Made by a program: the position numbers and the translations under genes. The notes beneath the pieces were generated by a model, which was given only the letters and a program-made list of their open reading frames with translations, was not told where the DNA came from and searched no databases. Below, one piece after another: positions 1 through 11,515 of a stretch of 64,000 bases of DNA; positions within the stretch are counted from its first letter, which is position 1, and each line of letters starts with the position of its first letter. Source of the DNA: Portulaca oleracea (Eukaryota > Streptophyta > Magnoliopsida > Caryophyllales > Portulacaceae); the NCBI GenBank assembly GCA_029582165.1, contig CM055870.1:42577513-42641512 (forward strand), given 5' to 3'.

Positions 1-45
1 TCTGGTAATATAATCTTTCCAGAACATATTTGAAGTATAAGTGCC

Positions 46-113
46 AAACGGTCACAAAATGAACGGTCGCAAATAATAATATATATATAAAAATGAACGG
101 TCGCAAATAAGCA

Positions 114-177
<64 letters not shown>

Positions 178-215
178 AACGGTTGCAAGTCAACGGTCGC
201 AAAATGTATTACATA
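46..215. repeat. E1 subterminal repeats and (AT)n tract
   Basis: Several copies of GAACGGTCGC or close variants occur around an AT dinucleotide run (113-172). The same motif marks both ends of the related element E2. Such subterminal arrays are the presumed binding sites of the small CACTA transposase (TnpA in En/Spm); that role is inferred from the family. Confidence 0.75.
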
Positions 216-248
216 TCTGACAAGTTTTTAAAGTTGTCCTCACAAACA

Positions 249-2083
249 CTATGAAGAAGGGGGGCCATTAATGAAGTTAGAGGGAGAGAATTGACCACTG
301 GAAAGCGTCCCCTGCTGCTGCTGTTGATTTTGTTCTACTTGGGACAATCTTCCTTCAAGTTGGCTCAACAGTTGCTGGTATTGGGAGACTTGACTCCTCA
401 AAGACTGTGTTTCAGCCAACATGGAAGCATAAGCAGATGGGGTAGGGGCGGCGGATGAGGAAGAAGATCCCTGACCATTGTGGCGTGCATAGCGGGCCGG
501 CCTTTCGTAGAACATGCCCGTCGAGGATCCCAGGCCATAGACAGACTGATTCTTGACCGATAACCCACCAGCGACATTGTAGAACACTGCGTTGGCTTCC
601 ACAGTATTGGGCTCCAAGCCCGCTGCAGATACTTGCTCAAGATATTCATTCTGCAAATGATCAACATTAATGATAATTAGTAACCACAACTAAACGTAAA
701 GCAAAGTGGTCATGTTGTTTGTTATCAAAACACATTATCAATAGATGCCACAACTATGGTAATATAGGGAGAGTTACATAGAAATTTCGGCAGAGTTTCC
801 TTTGTAATATGGACTATACCAAATTCATAATACAAAACATTAACCTGCAAATTACAATATAAACTTAACTTGTAGAATAAGGGGTTACATGTCCACTTTA
901 CCACAACGAACATTAGCAACATATACAATCCTATCGAGCCACACGCTTGTTTCTAAACATAAGTTACACACACCCCATAATTTCCAACTTCCGACAACAA
1001 TTCCAACACCTACAATCAAGTTTCAATATACGGCCACACACCGATTAATCCTATCGAGCCACACGCTCGTTTCTAAACATAAGTTGCACATTCCAACTTC
1101 CAACAACAATTCCTACACATACAATCAAGTAACAATATACGGCTATACGCCGATTAATCCTATCGAGCCACACGCTCGTTTTTAAACATAAGTGGCACAT
1201 TCCAACTTCCAACAACAATTCCTACACATACAATCAAGTAACAATATACGGCCACACGCCGATTAATCCTATCGAGCCACACGCTCGTTTCTAAACATGA
1301 GTTGCACATTCCAACTTCCAACAACAATTCCAACAAATAAATTATTAAACTAATTTTAGAAGAAAATGACTTACATAAACTTTGGCCGCCTTCGGGTCAG
1401 TCCATTGCTTGTTGCCGTGGGCGTCTTGTTTACAATGATAGTGCTCTATGACGTCCGCGGGGGATGGATGGATCCCGTCACTAGCCTAGGAATATATTTA
1501 GAAACATTACATATATTACCTGATAATTTGTATTGATGAAAAAGTCAAATTAAAAGATGATGGGAGGCTTACCAATTTTCGCAAGTATTTACCGGCGGAC
1601 ATCGCCCCACCGTAGTGCTTATTCTGGTCCGGGGCTTTGTTCCGATTCGCCGTGTATGCCTCGACCCGATGCTTATAGGCCTCTTCCTCTCGTTTAGCCC
1701 ACATCCTCGCCCGAATTTCAACTGACAAATGGGGGATTGGTTTGTTCCTTGGGGTATGTTTCTCCCGGTAGACCAGGCCCTTAAGGAGGTCGCTGAATTT
1801 GCTATGCCACATGTTGAAGACTTCCTGAGCCAGGTCCATTTCATATTCGAAACGTTGCTATACAATAACAATTAAAACAATTAAACACATATTTACTGTC
1901 CCATATATACTAACGAAATCCAAATAAAATAATTAGGTTCCGAAGGATTGTATTCTTACACAGAAATACGACCAATAAACCATTTTGTCAGGATCTTCCA
2001 TATCACCGACGCTAAGAGCCTCCCCTTGGTAATGAGATTTTAGACTCTCCGACACGACCTTAGTAACCTCAGGCATTGAGATC
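249..2083 (-). CDS. tnpA-like protein of E1 (plant Ptta/En/Spm, Transposase_24-like)
   Basis: Exons that join in one frame on the - strand are 2083-1960, 1857-1573, 1485-1375 and 650-249, all with AG/GT borders, ending in a stop at 249. An earlier exon probably lies around 2170-2255 (beginning MFPPSPLWKI) but its donor could not be fixed. The second listed exon has the basic, Trp-rich stretch seen in Transposase_24 proteins (MWHSKFSDLL, RARMWAKREEEAY). The last exon has a glycine/tyrosine segment, a Ser/Ala-rich linker and a C-terminal Gln-rich coiled coil (about LRSQVSQYQQLLSQLEG). In En/Spm the small protein binds subterminal repeats. A close copy of the last exon occurs in E2. No in-frame stop was seen in the four joined exons. 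Confidence 0.68.
926..1340. repeat. 109-bp minisatellite in the last tnpA-like intron of E1
   Basis: The phrase CTATCGAGCCACACGC recurs at 931, 1051, 1160 and 1269 (spacing 120, 109, 109). Each unit also holds AATATACGGCCACACGCCG-like sequence, so units are rich in short inverted motifs. The same repeat in opposite orientation is in E2 (50700-51075) with 107-bp spacing. Confidence 0.88.
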
Positions 2084-3143
2084 CTACAAGAAACGAGCAA
2101 CAAGTGAGAGAGTCACAATATTTATTAATTATTATGTATTGACCAAAATTAAAATTGACATATCAGTCTTCCCCCTTAATGAGGGGGATCCTTGGGTCGG
2201 ATGGGTCGATAGGATTACCGGGCTGGATCTTCCATAGAGGGGATGGTGGGAACATGGCGTTTTCTTAAGCTGCACTATAATAACCAATAATTGACCGCAC
2301 AAATAATGAATTTAAAATTAATTTACATTTGATGCATGCAGTGAGTAATCGAATAACAACCATGAAAACAAATTCAATTATAACCAAACAAAATAAAACA
2401 ATAAAATTCTAAATTGTTAATCGCACAACGTAATAAAACCAAATGACAGTTCAAACAAAAGAACCTACACGTGCAACCTAATCATCATCATCATCACTAA
2501 GCAACTCAACAAATGCGGCGTTTTCCAATGCTTCATTCCCTTCTAAATCATCGTCCTCCACACCCTCTAGTATACCCCGATCTTCTCCTTCTTCATCATC
2601 ATTAAATAGTTCGTCTCCCGAGCCATCTCGATCGTCAAGTAGGTCGAACTCAGCAAGTGATGGGGGGTCCACATTGTTGTCTTTCTGAAATGCTCCATCA
2701 TGATCATCGAGTCCATCTATTGTTTGCCTTGCCTTAATTGTCAGTGTAGCAGTCCATGATGATCTATCCTTCTTGGTTGTTGGGTAATGGATGTACACCA
2801 CTTGTGTAGCCTGAGATGCCAACACAAAAGGCTCATACACCCAAAAAATTGCTAAGGGGTGCCATACATTCTGAAAAAGTGGCTACTTGGGGACCACTTT
2901 ATTTTTTTCCACTACTTGGGGACCAGATTGTATAACTAATTGGCTCGTTGGGGATTTACCGTCAAAACCTAACGAAAATAATGAAAAGTCTAATATACCC
3001 CTTGACTTTTTACCCCTCTTATTTATTGAACAACTCTAAATCCTCTCTCTCTGGCAATCACCGTCGGCAATCTTGTAGCTCTGCAGACATTTAAACATAA
3101 ATTCTCACGAAAACCTTCTTTAATCTCTCTGGACTCTTCTGAT

Positions 3144-3738
3144 TGTATTCAAGGCTGATGTTAAAGACCCAGTTGGGAAATTATCCTCTTGGAATGAAGA
3201 CGATGATACCCCATGTGACTGGCTTGGTGTTCAATGCAACCCCAGATCAAAACGTGTTTCTGAGCTCAATCTTGATGGGTTTAATCTCTCTGGAAAGCTG
3301 AGTCGCGGCCTTCTTCAGCTTCAATCACTTAGAAAGCTTTCACAGTCGAAGAACAATCTCACTGGCACTCTTACTCCCGCACTTGTTAGTCTTCCAGAGT
3401 TGAAAATTCTTGATTTGAGAGAGAATAAGCTCTCCGGAGAGTTACCCAATGATTTGTTCAGTCAATATAGGAATTTAAGAACAGTCATTTTGGGTAGTAA
3501 CAACCTTTATGGGCAGATCCCAGATAGTTTGAGTTCTTGTGATACCATATCTGCTCTTAATTTGTCATCTAACCATTTTTCTGGGTCTTTGCCTTCTGAG
3601 ATTTGGGGCTTAGATGGGCTGAGGATACTTGATATGTCTTACAACAGGTTGAGTGGTGAAATTCCTAAAGGAGTAGATGGGTTACACAACTTGAGAACCA
3701 TTGATTTGAGCCATAATCAGTTTACGGGATCAGTCACC
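3144..3738 (+). pseudogene. Captured LRR receptor-like kinase fragment (PXC2/IRK-like), first part
   Basis: Translation starts in the middle of an LRR N-terminal cap (VFKADVKDPVGKLSSWNEDD, then the TPCDWLGVQCNP motif). It continues through about six plant-type 24-residue LRRs (for example LRTVILGSNNLYGQIPDSL) to FTGSV at about 3738. The cap and repeats resemble the extracellular domain of the PXC2/IRK class of plasma-membrane LRR receptor kinases. There is no start codon or signal peptide, and transmembrane and kinase domains are absent. The reading continues at about 4235 after an inserted sHSP segment. It is a transposon-borne fragment, not a receptor gene. Confidence 0.8.
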
Positions 3739-4233
3739 ATCTTATCTCAGTCACTCACTAATATCGCAGCTCCCTAACCCATCGTCTTCAATCCAGCTCC
3801 CGTAAGCAAGCTAAACAAACAAAATTCAGAACCCAACATACACATTCAACTTAATCAAGTCGAAGCTCATCAACCAAATCAGAAACAATGACGTTGATCC
3901 CAAGCTTGTTCGGCGGCCGACGAAGCAGCATCTTCGACCCCTTCTCACTGGACGTGTGGGATCCCTTCGCCGACTTCTTCCCCTCCACCACCGTACTCTC
4001 GGCCCCCTCCAAATCGGAAACTGCCAGGGAGACGGCGACCTTCGCCAACGCCAGGATCGACTAGAAGGAGACTCTGGAGGCCCACATCTTCAAGGCTGAC
4101 ATTCCCGTGATGAAGAAGGAGGAGGTCAAAGTAGAGGTGGAGGACGGCAACGTCCTCAAGATCAGCGGCCAGAGAGCCAAGGAAAAGGAGGAGAAGACCG
4201 ACACTTGGCACCGTGTGCTCCGGCGAGTTCCGG
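3739..4233 (+). pseudogene. Captured class I small heat-shock protein fragment
   Basis: About 150 bp of leader precede an ATG at 3888. The reading then follows class I 17-18-kDa sHSPs: [28 protein letters not shown], and the start of the alpha-crystallin domain ([36 protein letters not shown]). A TAG at 4062 replaces the Trp codon expected at the RID(W)KET motif, and a small deletion follows DTWHRV. The 3' half of the domain is missing. The parent protein is a cytosolic chaperone; this copy is not functional. Upstream leader sequence suggests capture from genomic DNA. Confidence 0.85.
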
Positions 4234-4690
4234 AGGACATCGGCGGGTGCTCTTCGTTGAGATGAATTGATTTTAGTGAGAATGCACTGTCTGGGTATCT
4301 GCCAATCTTATTGCTGAACTTGAGTTATTGTGGGAATCTTAATCTGAGGGGAAATTCCTTGCTGGGTCAGGTTCCTGATTGGATTGGAGAGATGAGAAGC
4401 CTTGAAAGTCTTGATCTTTTAGCTAATAGTTTCTCTGGTGTTTTGCCAACTTCAATGGGGAATCTTAGATCACTAAAGGTGTTGAATATGTCTGTCAACT
4501 CATTAAGTGGGAGCTTGCCAGAGTCCATGGTTGGCTGTGCTAACCTTCTGGTGCTAGACTTGAGGCAAAACTTGTTGACTGGAGGTCTTCCCTCAGTGGA
4601 TTTTCAAGGTGGGTTTACAAGAAATTCTTCTCTTAGAGAATTAAATAGAGGGAACAATGGACATTTCTTTCTCCTCTGTCTGGAAGCCTG
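4234..4690 (+). pseudogene. Captured LRR receptor-like kinase fragment, second part
   Basis: The reading resumes with IGGCSSLR, a stop (TGA near 4262), then IDFSENALSGYLP and further LRRs (WIGEMRSLESLDLLANSFSG, LRSLKVLNMSVNSLSGSLPE, LLVLDLRQNLLTGGLP). This is where the first LRR piece left off, with at most a few codons missing. The sHSP piece therefore interrupts one continuous LRR fragment. The reading fades into non-homologous sequence after about 4600 and stops at 4690. Confidence 0.78.
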
Positions 4691-7600
4691 ATCAATGTGA
4701 TCTTCATTAATTGAATGGAAGATGTCGATGGATTCAACAGCAGCTTCCCAAAATCAAGGGTATTCTTGTCATTCATCTTCTCTAAATCAAAAAAGCGTTG
4801 ACTTTGGATGTTTTAGACGGATTCCGTTAACTTTGGACGGAAAATCCCCAACGAGCCAATTAGTTATACAATCTGGTCCCCAAGTAGTAGAAAAAAATAA
4901 AGTAGTCCCCAAGTAGCCACTTTTTCAGAATGTATGGCACCCCTTAGCAATTTTTTTGCTCATACACCCTATACCTCTTTGCTTGGTTAACATCAACAAG
5001 CTTGTAATGATCATGCACGACTGCGCCACCTTGACCCGAGTCGAACCATTCAACCTTGAACAAGTGGACTTTGTATTCCCTACTACGCCCAGTATAAACT
5101 AACTCAATAACCTCTTTCAAAATCCCGTAGAAGTCAGTTCCATTCACCCCTTTGACACACACCCCATAATTTGCATTCGTTGTTTTATTATCGGCACGGT
5201 AAGCATGGAAATTGAAGTTGTTAATGTAGAAATGAGCCCAAGATAAAACATCCTTCCTAGGGCCATTCGCTAAAGCAGTAACAACTTCGTCTCCTTCACC
5301 GGATGACAAAACCTACAACGTTGTTTAATAATTGCGAAATTAATCTCATGTAACCTATGTTAACCAATAATTTAAAACCAAACAACTCAAATTGAATGCT
5401 AACCTTTCTTCTCAACCAACGGGGGAATTCTTTGCGATGTCTGTTCCACAATTCACCATGCGGTGTACGTGGATGCAAACAGGCCATCTCTTCCTCAAAT
5501 TGACTGAAATAAGTCAACATAGGTGAATATTCTACTGGATAAATAAGTTATTGATAATTGAACTGCCGATCTAATTAAGTTATGTTGTATATATACCTTT
5601 CATATCCAGTCATTAAATCAGAGTTTGAAAGGGCATATTCATGTGCAGCCTCATGTTCTTGTTGGTCAAGGAATCTTTTCTTCCCTGCAGCTGGAGAGTA
5701 CCCAATGTTCGATAAAAACAACTCAGGTATTGCTCCATTGCCGTCGGATGCATCACCCAACTCGGGGCATGAGTTCCTTGGAAGGTCCCTTGATTTTGTG
5801 TGCACTTCCGGTGCAAAGTATGCAGCACAAAAGTTGGAAATCTCCTCCGTTAAGCACAAAAGGCGGGTCCTAAATGTTTAATAAAAATACACTACAAAGA
5901 AAAGGCGGGTCCTAAATGCAATACAAATATTTAATTACATTTTGAAAGGGTACATCCATCTATACTGCACCGGTCCACCTTTAGCCGCTTCATATGGAAG
6001 GTGTATTGGAAGATGCTCCATCACATTGAAGAATGCGGGAGGGAAAATCATCTCCAGTTTGCATATGATTTCCGGTATGTTCATCTCCAACCGGACCATT
6101 TCATCAACACTAACCTTAGAGGCACACAAGTTTCTAAAAAATTGGCTTAACTCCGTCAGGGCTTTCCAAACATTCTGAGGAAGCAACTCCCTAACGGCAA
6201 TTGGTAACAACCTCTCCATGAAAACATGACAATCATGACTCTTCATACCATGTAATCTTGATGTGTTAACATCTACACATCTACCTAGGTTGCTTGCATA
6301 TCCGTCGGGAAGTTTGAGGTCTTTAAGCCACTAACATAATGCCTTACGCTCCTCTTTACCCATGACATATGCAGCTCCACCCGTCCTTTCTTTATCAACC
6401 CGGCGACGCTTACAATGAGCGGCTAGGTCCTTCTTAGAGTTGTTATCATTTTTTGTCTTTCCTTTGATGTCCATGATGGTGTTCAACACCTGCTCAAACA
6501 CATTTTTCTCAACATGCATGACATCTAAGTTGTGTCTAATTAGCAGGTCTTTCCAATACGGTAGCTCCCAAAAGATGCTCTTTTTATGCCAATTGTGACA
6601 TTGAAGATAGCTGTCAACATTGCCTTGTTGTTGAGTACATGTTGGCAATCTTGACACTTGTTCCCAAACTTGGCTCCCATTAAGGCGAGGGGGTGGAGGT
6701 GAATGTTCTTCTCGATTTTTTGAAAACGCACTCTTGTTAGTACGATAAGGATGGTCCATTAGGAGAAACTATCGATGACAATCAAACCATGATTGTTTCC
6801 TCCCATGTTTCAGCCACCGTGATTTTGTTTTGTCCATGCAATATGGACAAGCTAGCTTACCTGCGGTGGTCCACCCAGAAAGCATATCGTACGCTGGAAA
6901 ATCGCTTATTGTCCACAACACGGACGTTTTCATTCTGAACGTTTCCTTCAAAGACACATCATACGTGTCTACACCCTCCACCCACAACTGTTTCAACTCG
7001 TCTATTAACGGCTGCATGTATACGTCCAAGTTTCCCTTTGGACTTTTCGGACCAGGAATCAAGAGTGTGAGGAACATGTAAGGCTTCTTCATGCAAAGCC
7101 ACAGAGGCAAATTGTAGGGGGTAGCTATAACAGGCCATGTAGAATAAGTTTGCCCGAAACTACCGAAAGGGGCGAAACCATTCGTGCATATACCCAACCG
7201 CACATTGCATGGTTCCGATGCGAACTCTTTGTGAGTGGCATCAAAATTTTTCCAAGCTTCACCATCACACGGATGGACCATATCACCGTCCCCTCGAACA
7301 TTTGTTGAGTGGCACCTCATTTGCTTTGCTGATGTCTTAGTCAAGTATAATCTTTGCAACCGCGGACCGATTGGAAAGTATTATGAGCTCCTTGTGGGCG
7401 ATCTTTTTACCCTTAGCCGTTTTCCGCACATATCGATCAGCACCGCAAAAGTTGCAACTATCAAGCATGGAGTTCTCCTTCCAAAACAACATACACCCCT
7501 TTGGACACGCGTCGATCCTCTCATGCGGAAGTTCTAAAGCTTTAAGTAACTTCTTCGACGAGGGGTACGTGTCTGTCATGTCATTAACAGGGGGACAAAT

Positions 7601-8367
7601 GTCTTTCATGAGGCTAGCGGTATCGCGTCACGCTTTGTTAGGGACATTATACTCACATTTTATGTTAACAAGCCGAGACACTACTGACAATTGTGACAGT
7701 TCGCAACCCTCATACAAAGGTCGTTTGGACGCTTCTAACATTTCAAGAAATTTTTGCCCTCCATCTGACAGCTCATCCTCTACTGTGTTGAACACGTTGG
7801 ACGATAAACCTCCGATGGCATTCATTAGCATTTCTTGCATTGGGTCTAACACATCAGTCCTCGACGACCCCTCAATTTGGTTCGACGTTTGGATGGGGAC
7901 CGTGGCCACGGGAGGCACGTACACCTCACCGTGACTCGACCACACAAAATAACGTGGTACGAACCCATTTTTATACAAGTGCACCTTAACATTGTCCTCA
8001 TGTTGGTGTTTCATGTTTTTACACTTTGAACATGGATACCTAAGTACTTTATCCGATTGGAAGCTAATGGTTTGTTTAGCAACTGGCAAAAATTCTTCTT
8101 TCACTCCTCTAACAAACTCTTTGCTAAGATACCCCTCCTCATCGATTCTCTCGTACATCCATTTCCTAGTATTTTCCATTTTGTTCAAATCTGCAAAGTT
8201 GACCGAATTAGATTTCAAAGTTGTCAATTTGTGCATGTCAACACACTAATTTGCAAGGTGAGCTCACTTACTTATAACTACCAAAAGCATCCAAACTCAA
8301 CACTTTTCTATGACATATACAACTAAGCTATATATGTCAACAGTCAAAAGGATAATGTTATTACCCG

Positions 8368-8913
8368 ATGAGAGTGTGTTTGTTCCTGATAATTTATGGC
8401 TGAAAAAAACTTTCATGAGTCGTACCGACTCTCCTTTTATTTGTCTGGTTCCAAAAAGTATCGCAATCTCAGCAGTGAAATTGCGCGAGGTCTATAGTGC
8501 TCTGGGAGTTAGAAGCGTCTTAGATTCGGTACAATGCAGTGTTTCCATTGTGCAACCTGGTGGGCAACAAGACAAGGCGGGAATGAGAGAGAAGCTGATA
8601 GTACAATGTCTAATAGAAATTGCGGTGGGCTTTGATGCATGCAAGAAAGTCCACCACAATTACTATTAAACCTTTTACTATCAGCTTCTCTCTCATTCCC
8701 GCCTTGTCTTGTTGCCCACCAGGTTGCACAATGGAAACACTGCATTGCACCGAATTTGAGACGCTTCTAACTCCCAGAGCACTATAGACCTCGCGTAATT
8801 TCACTGCCGAGTTTGCGCTACTTTAAGGGAACCAGACAAATAAATTGGAGATTCGGTACGACTCATGAAAGTATTTTTCAGCCATAAATTATCAGGAACA
8901 TACATACTCTCAT
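8368..8913. repeat. 546-bp near-perfect inverted repeat (long hairpin)
   Basis: Left arm 8368-8640 and right arm 8641-8913 are reverse complements with scattered mismatches and small indels. They meet at a TGCATGCA palindrome with essentially no spacer. It lies in the E1 leader/intron between promoter and transposase and would be transcribed with it. Left-arm translation (8351-8669) gives LPDESVFVPDNLWLKKTF and LREVYSALGVRSVLDSVQ, which resemble a stretch of plant NO VEIN/sacsin-like ATPase proteins; this identity is from memory and only moderately sure. No clear TSD was found. Confidence 0.85.
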
Positions 8914-8919
8914 GGACAC

Positions 8920-10590
8920 TAACAGAACCCACACTCGACCTCTTTTTATGACATCTACAAGTAAGATCCTAGAACTATAAATTACCCTACTTTCTACTCT
9001 AAACTACCATGACAACTAACCTATTTACTAACACTAAACTGGTTGTACTTAAGCTAGCAAAGGGATGTGACATAGTTATTCATAACTCATGTCTTCATTT
9101 GGGGTTATGAATAATTAAGATAGCAATTAGGTTGGATACGAAACAAATTTACGCTAACAACTTCAGAGATTAACTTAATTAAAGGCATGTCTCTAAACTT
9201 CAATTCACCCTTGTTGTGATGAACAAGTTGTCTGAGTTATATGTACGAGAAATCCACCGCTTGTGACGTATCAAATGTCGATCATTGTGCATTTAGCATC
9301 CCAACCTCCTTTAAAACGAACACCCACGAAATCAAGATTGAGTTCCTGGGTGTTCATTTTATTAGTGATTGGTATGCTACAAAACTCAACCATCGACATT
9401 TGTTTTGCCGCAAACGGTGGATTTCTCGTATGTATAACTCCGACAAATTGTTCATCACAACAAGGGTCAATTGACATTTAGAGGCTTGCCTTTATTTAAG
9501 TTATCCAACAAAGTTGTTAGTCGCGTAAATTCATTCCTAATCAAACATAATAACTAACTCATTTACTAATAACTACCAAAATTATCCCAACTCAACACTT
9601 TTTTCTAATAATGGTAGATTTCCATGTCGTAGATTCAAATGAATTTTAAGCGTGTTAAAACAATTATATACAACATAACTAACTAAATATTCTTTACACA
9701 TGTATTAACCTAATCCATACTAATTTACGCATGCTCATAATTTATACACATAAACATACAATTAACAATTTTCAAAACTAAAACAATAAATATTACAAAA
9801 CATTAATAACTAATACAAGTAACATACAATTAATACAAAAATTCAATAATAAAACACAATTAACACAACAACATACACATAAACATACAATTAACACAAC
9901 CAACATATCATTAAATTAATTGACAAATTTCACCACATACCTAACCTAATTAACATACAATACTTAAACAGTAATATAACTAACCTAATTAACATACAAT
10001 TTCACAACATATCATTAAACTAATACGACTAACATACAATTAACATACAATACTTACACAGTAATTAACACAAAAATTAACCGAATAAATACTAATTATT
10101 CACTCAAATTATTCACAACATAACTAACTGAACAACTTTTTACACAAATACTAACCTAATTAATGTAATGCATGCTCATAATTTATACAAATAAATATAT
10201 AATTAACAAAATTGACAAATTTCAAATAATTTACCGGGGAGAACGACGACGGCAGGCGGCGGCGGTGACGGCGGCGGCGGCGGCGACGGCGTATATGCCA
10301 GCGTCGATCACAAGGCGTCGACGACGGCACCAAAAAAGTTGCGGTTCCCGATCCGATTTGCATGCAAGAGGAAGGGCTTGTGTTGTTATTAACCACCAAA
10401 AACTTAAAAGGATTGATAAGGAGGGAGAAGAGGAGGACTTACAGTCGTCGGCTCCGGCGGAATGTGGCGGCTGGCGGCGGTTTCCGGTCCAAGTCGCCGG
10501 CTAGCAGGAGGAGTGAGAAGAGAAATTGGGGTTTTGAAACAAAAGCTAACGATACAATTGAATGAAATTCAATTCGTCCGATGCTATTAA
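8920..10590 (-). other. E1 leader and first intron region
   Basis: The stretch is AT-rich with many short CATACAATTAACA-type repeats (9700-10130) and no convincing ORF. A GC-rich block at 10240-10560 looks like an untranslated first exon on the - strand and has a diverged counterpart in E2 at 48990-49290. The block at 9240-9480 also has a counterpart in E2 (about 50400-50600). Confidence 0.5.
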
Positions 10591-10591
10591 A

Positions 10592-10760
10592 AACGGAACG
10601 ACCGTTCAAAAACGACCGTTAATTTCAACGGTCGTTATCTAGCGACCGTTCAATTAACGGTCGTTCTGGTTAACGACCGTTAATTTATACGGTCGCTAGA
10701 TAATGACCGTTCATGAACGGTCGTTACGAACGGTCTTATTTAGCCAGCCATCTTGTAGTG
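10592..10760 (-). repeat. E1 5' terminus: CACTA end and subterminal repeats
   Basis: About a dozen copies of AACGGTCGTT, ACGACCGTT and related forms in both orientations precede the terminal CACTACAAGATGG (reverse complement at 10748-10760). Alternating orientation makes small palindromes such as TTCATGAACGGTC. Confidence 0.85.
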
Positions 10761-11002
10761 ATGGAAATGGTGAGAAACAGAGCAATACACAGAGAAGATG
10801 GAAAAAAAACAAGGGCGAAATAGAGGAGACACGAACAAGGGAATGAACAGGGGCACAAGAGCAATTAAAACAAAAAGCACAAACACATAAAATAGATAAA
10901 CAAACTGCATAAAATCAACACAACAATAAAACCCAGCATCGGCTACCATCTAATAAGCTAACGAACCCACCCATATTTTTACCCTTTAATTTTATTGGAA
11001 TC

Positions 11003-11061
<59 letters not shown>

Positions 11062-11085
11062 TATAATATATAATAAAATAAAAAA

Positions 11086-11124
<39 letters not shown>

Positions 11125-11515
11125 TAATGTCTTGTTTAGTCATTTTACATTCATCAACTACTCCAACCTCTAATTTTACAGAATACAATATTTACAAACA
11201 GCTACTTTAATCGTTATAAGTTATCTGCTAATATACAACGATTATTTGCTACCCCAATAGATATCTGCTATTCAATCCACTCTTTTTGCTGATCACGACC
11301 TTAGCCATATATCTAGGGTGTTACAATTGTGTTGAACGTCTTTCATGCTCAACTCACTTATAGTAATAATATAAATAATTTATGTGAATCCTTTGACATC
11401 TAAATAAAATTGGCAATGTAATTGTGGTTTAAGATGAAGCTTTGAGGTGTTGTGAACAAGATAAGAATATTACAGGTATAGTACAAACACTATTTAATTC
11501 AAAGAATGTATTAGG
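10761..11515. other. Spacer with (TAA)n microsatellite
   Basis: No gene is seen. TAA/ATA trinucleotide runs occupy about 11004-11122. The rest is AT-rich unique sequence between E1 and the copia element. Confidence 0.6.

Larger units (their letters stand above)
2842..4958. mobile_element. Pack-MULE carrying LRR-kinase and sHSP fragments
   Basis: Long terminal inverted repeats of about 125 bp (2842-2966 and about 4834-4958) start CAAAAAATTGCTAAGGGGTG. They are flanked by a 10-bp direct repeat CTCATACACC (2832-2841 and 4959-4968), the length expected of Mutator-like elements. No transposase is present; the interior is made of host gene fragments. The element sits inside the tnp2 DUF4216 coding sequence of E1, so it is younger than E1. 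Confidence 0.9.
2478..8178 (-). pseudogene. tnp2-type CACTA transposase, degenerate and interrupted
   Basis: Conserved blocks occur in order on the - strand. The transposase-associated N-terminus lies at 8178-7628 (MENTRKWMYERI, Cys/His motif YPCSKCKNMKHQ). Transposase_21 lies at about 7609-6331 (WKENSMLDSCNFCGADRY, FGSFGQTYSTWPV, YNLPLWLCMKKPYMFL). A DUF4218-like block lies at 6246-5935, a conserved exon at 5859-5575, a short exon at 5520-5410, and DUF4216 from 5309. DUF4216 is split by the Pack-MULE and resumes at 2831, in the same frame when the insert and one TSD are removed, ending in an acidic tail at 2478. This protein would cut and join element ends in the nucleus. It is broken: stop codons near 6765 and 6333, a frame change near 7340, and a duplicated 3' splice region near 5860-5917. 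Confidence 0.82.
1..10760 (-). mobile_element. CACTA (En/Spm) transposon E1, left part cut by window start
   Basis: The right end at 10748-10760 reads, on the - strand, CACTACAAGATGG, the typical CACTA terminus. Next to it lies an array of ACGGTCG-type subterminal repeats (10592-10740), and the same motif recurs at 46-215. On the - strand follow a leader, a tnp2-type transposase (8178 to 2478) and a tnpA-like gene (2083 to 249). The distal end is outside the window; judged from the related element at 48823-52565, a few hundred bases are missing. A Pack-MULE (2842-4958) and an inverted repeat (8368-8913) sit inside. Stops and frameshifts in the transposase suggest E1 is no longer autonomous. 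Confidence 0.88.

Noticed and set aside
3144..4690. A working LRR receptor kinase gene
   Set aside because: No signal peptide, transmembrane or kinase region; interrupted by sHSP DNA and stops; lies between MULE TIRs with a TSD.
5582..5881. + strand ORFs over the tnp2 exon
   Set aside because: Shadows of the conserved - strand transposase exon.
5889..5903. CACTACAAAGAAAA as a transposon terminus
   Set aside because: It is inside the tnp2 region beside a local duplication; no matching inverted end, subterminal repeats or TSD.
10915..11188. Leu/Ile/Tyr-repeat proteins on the - strand
   Set aside because: Translation of the (TAA)n microsatellite.
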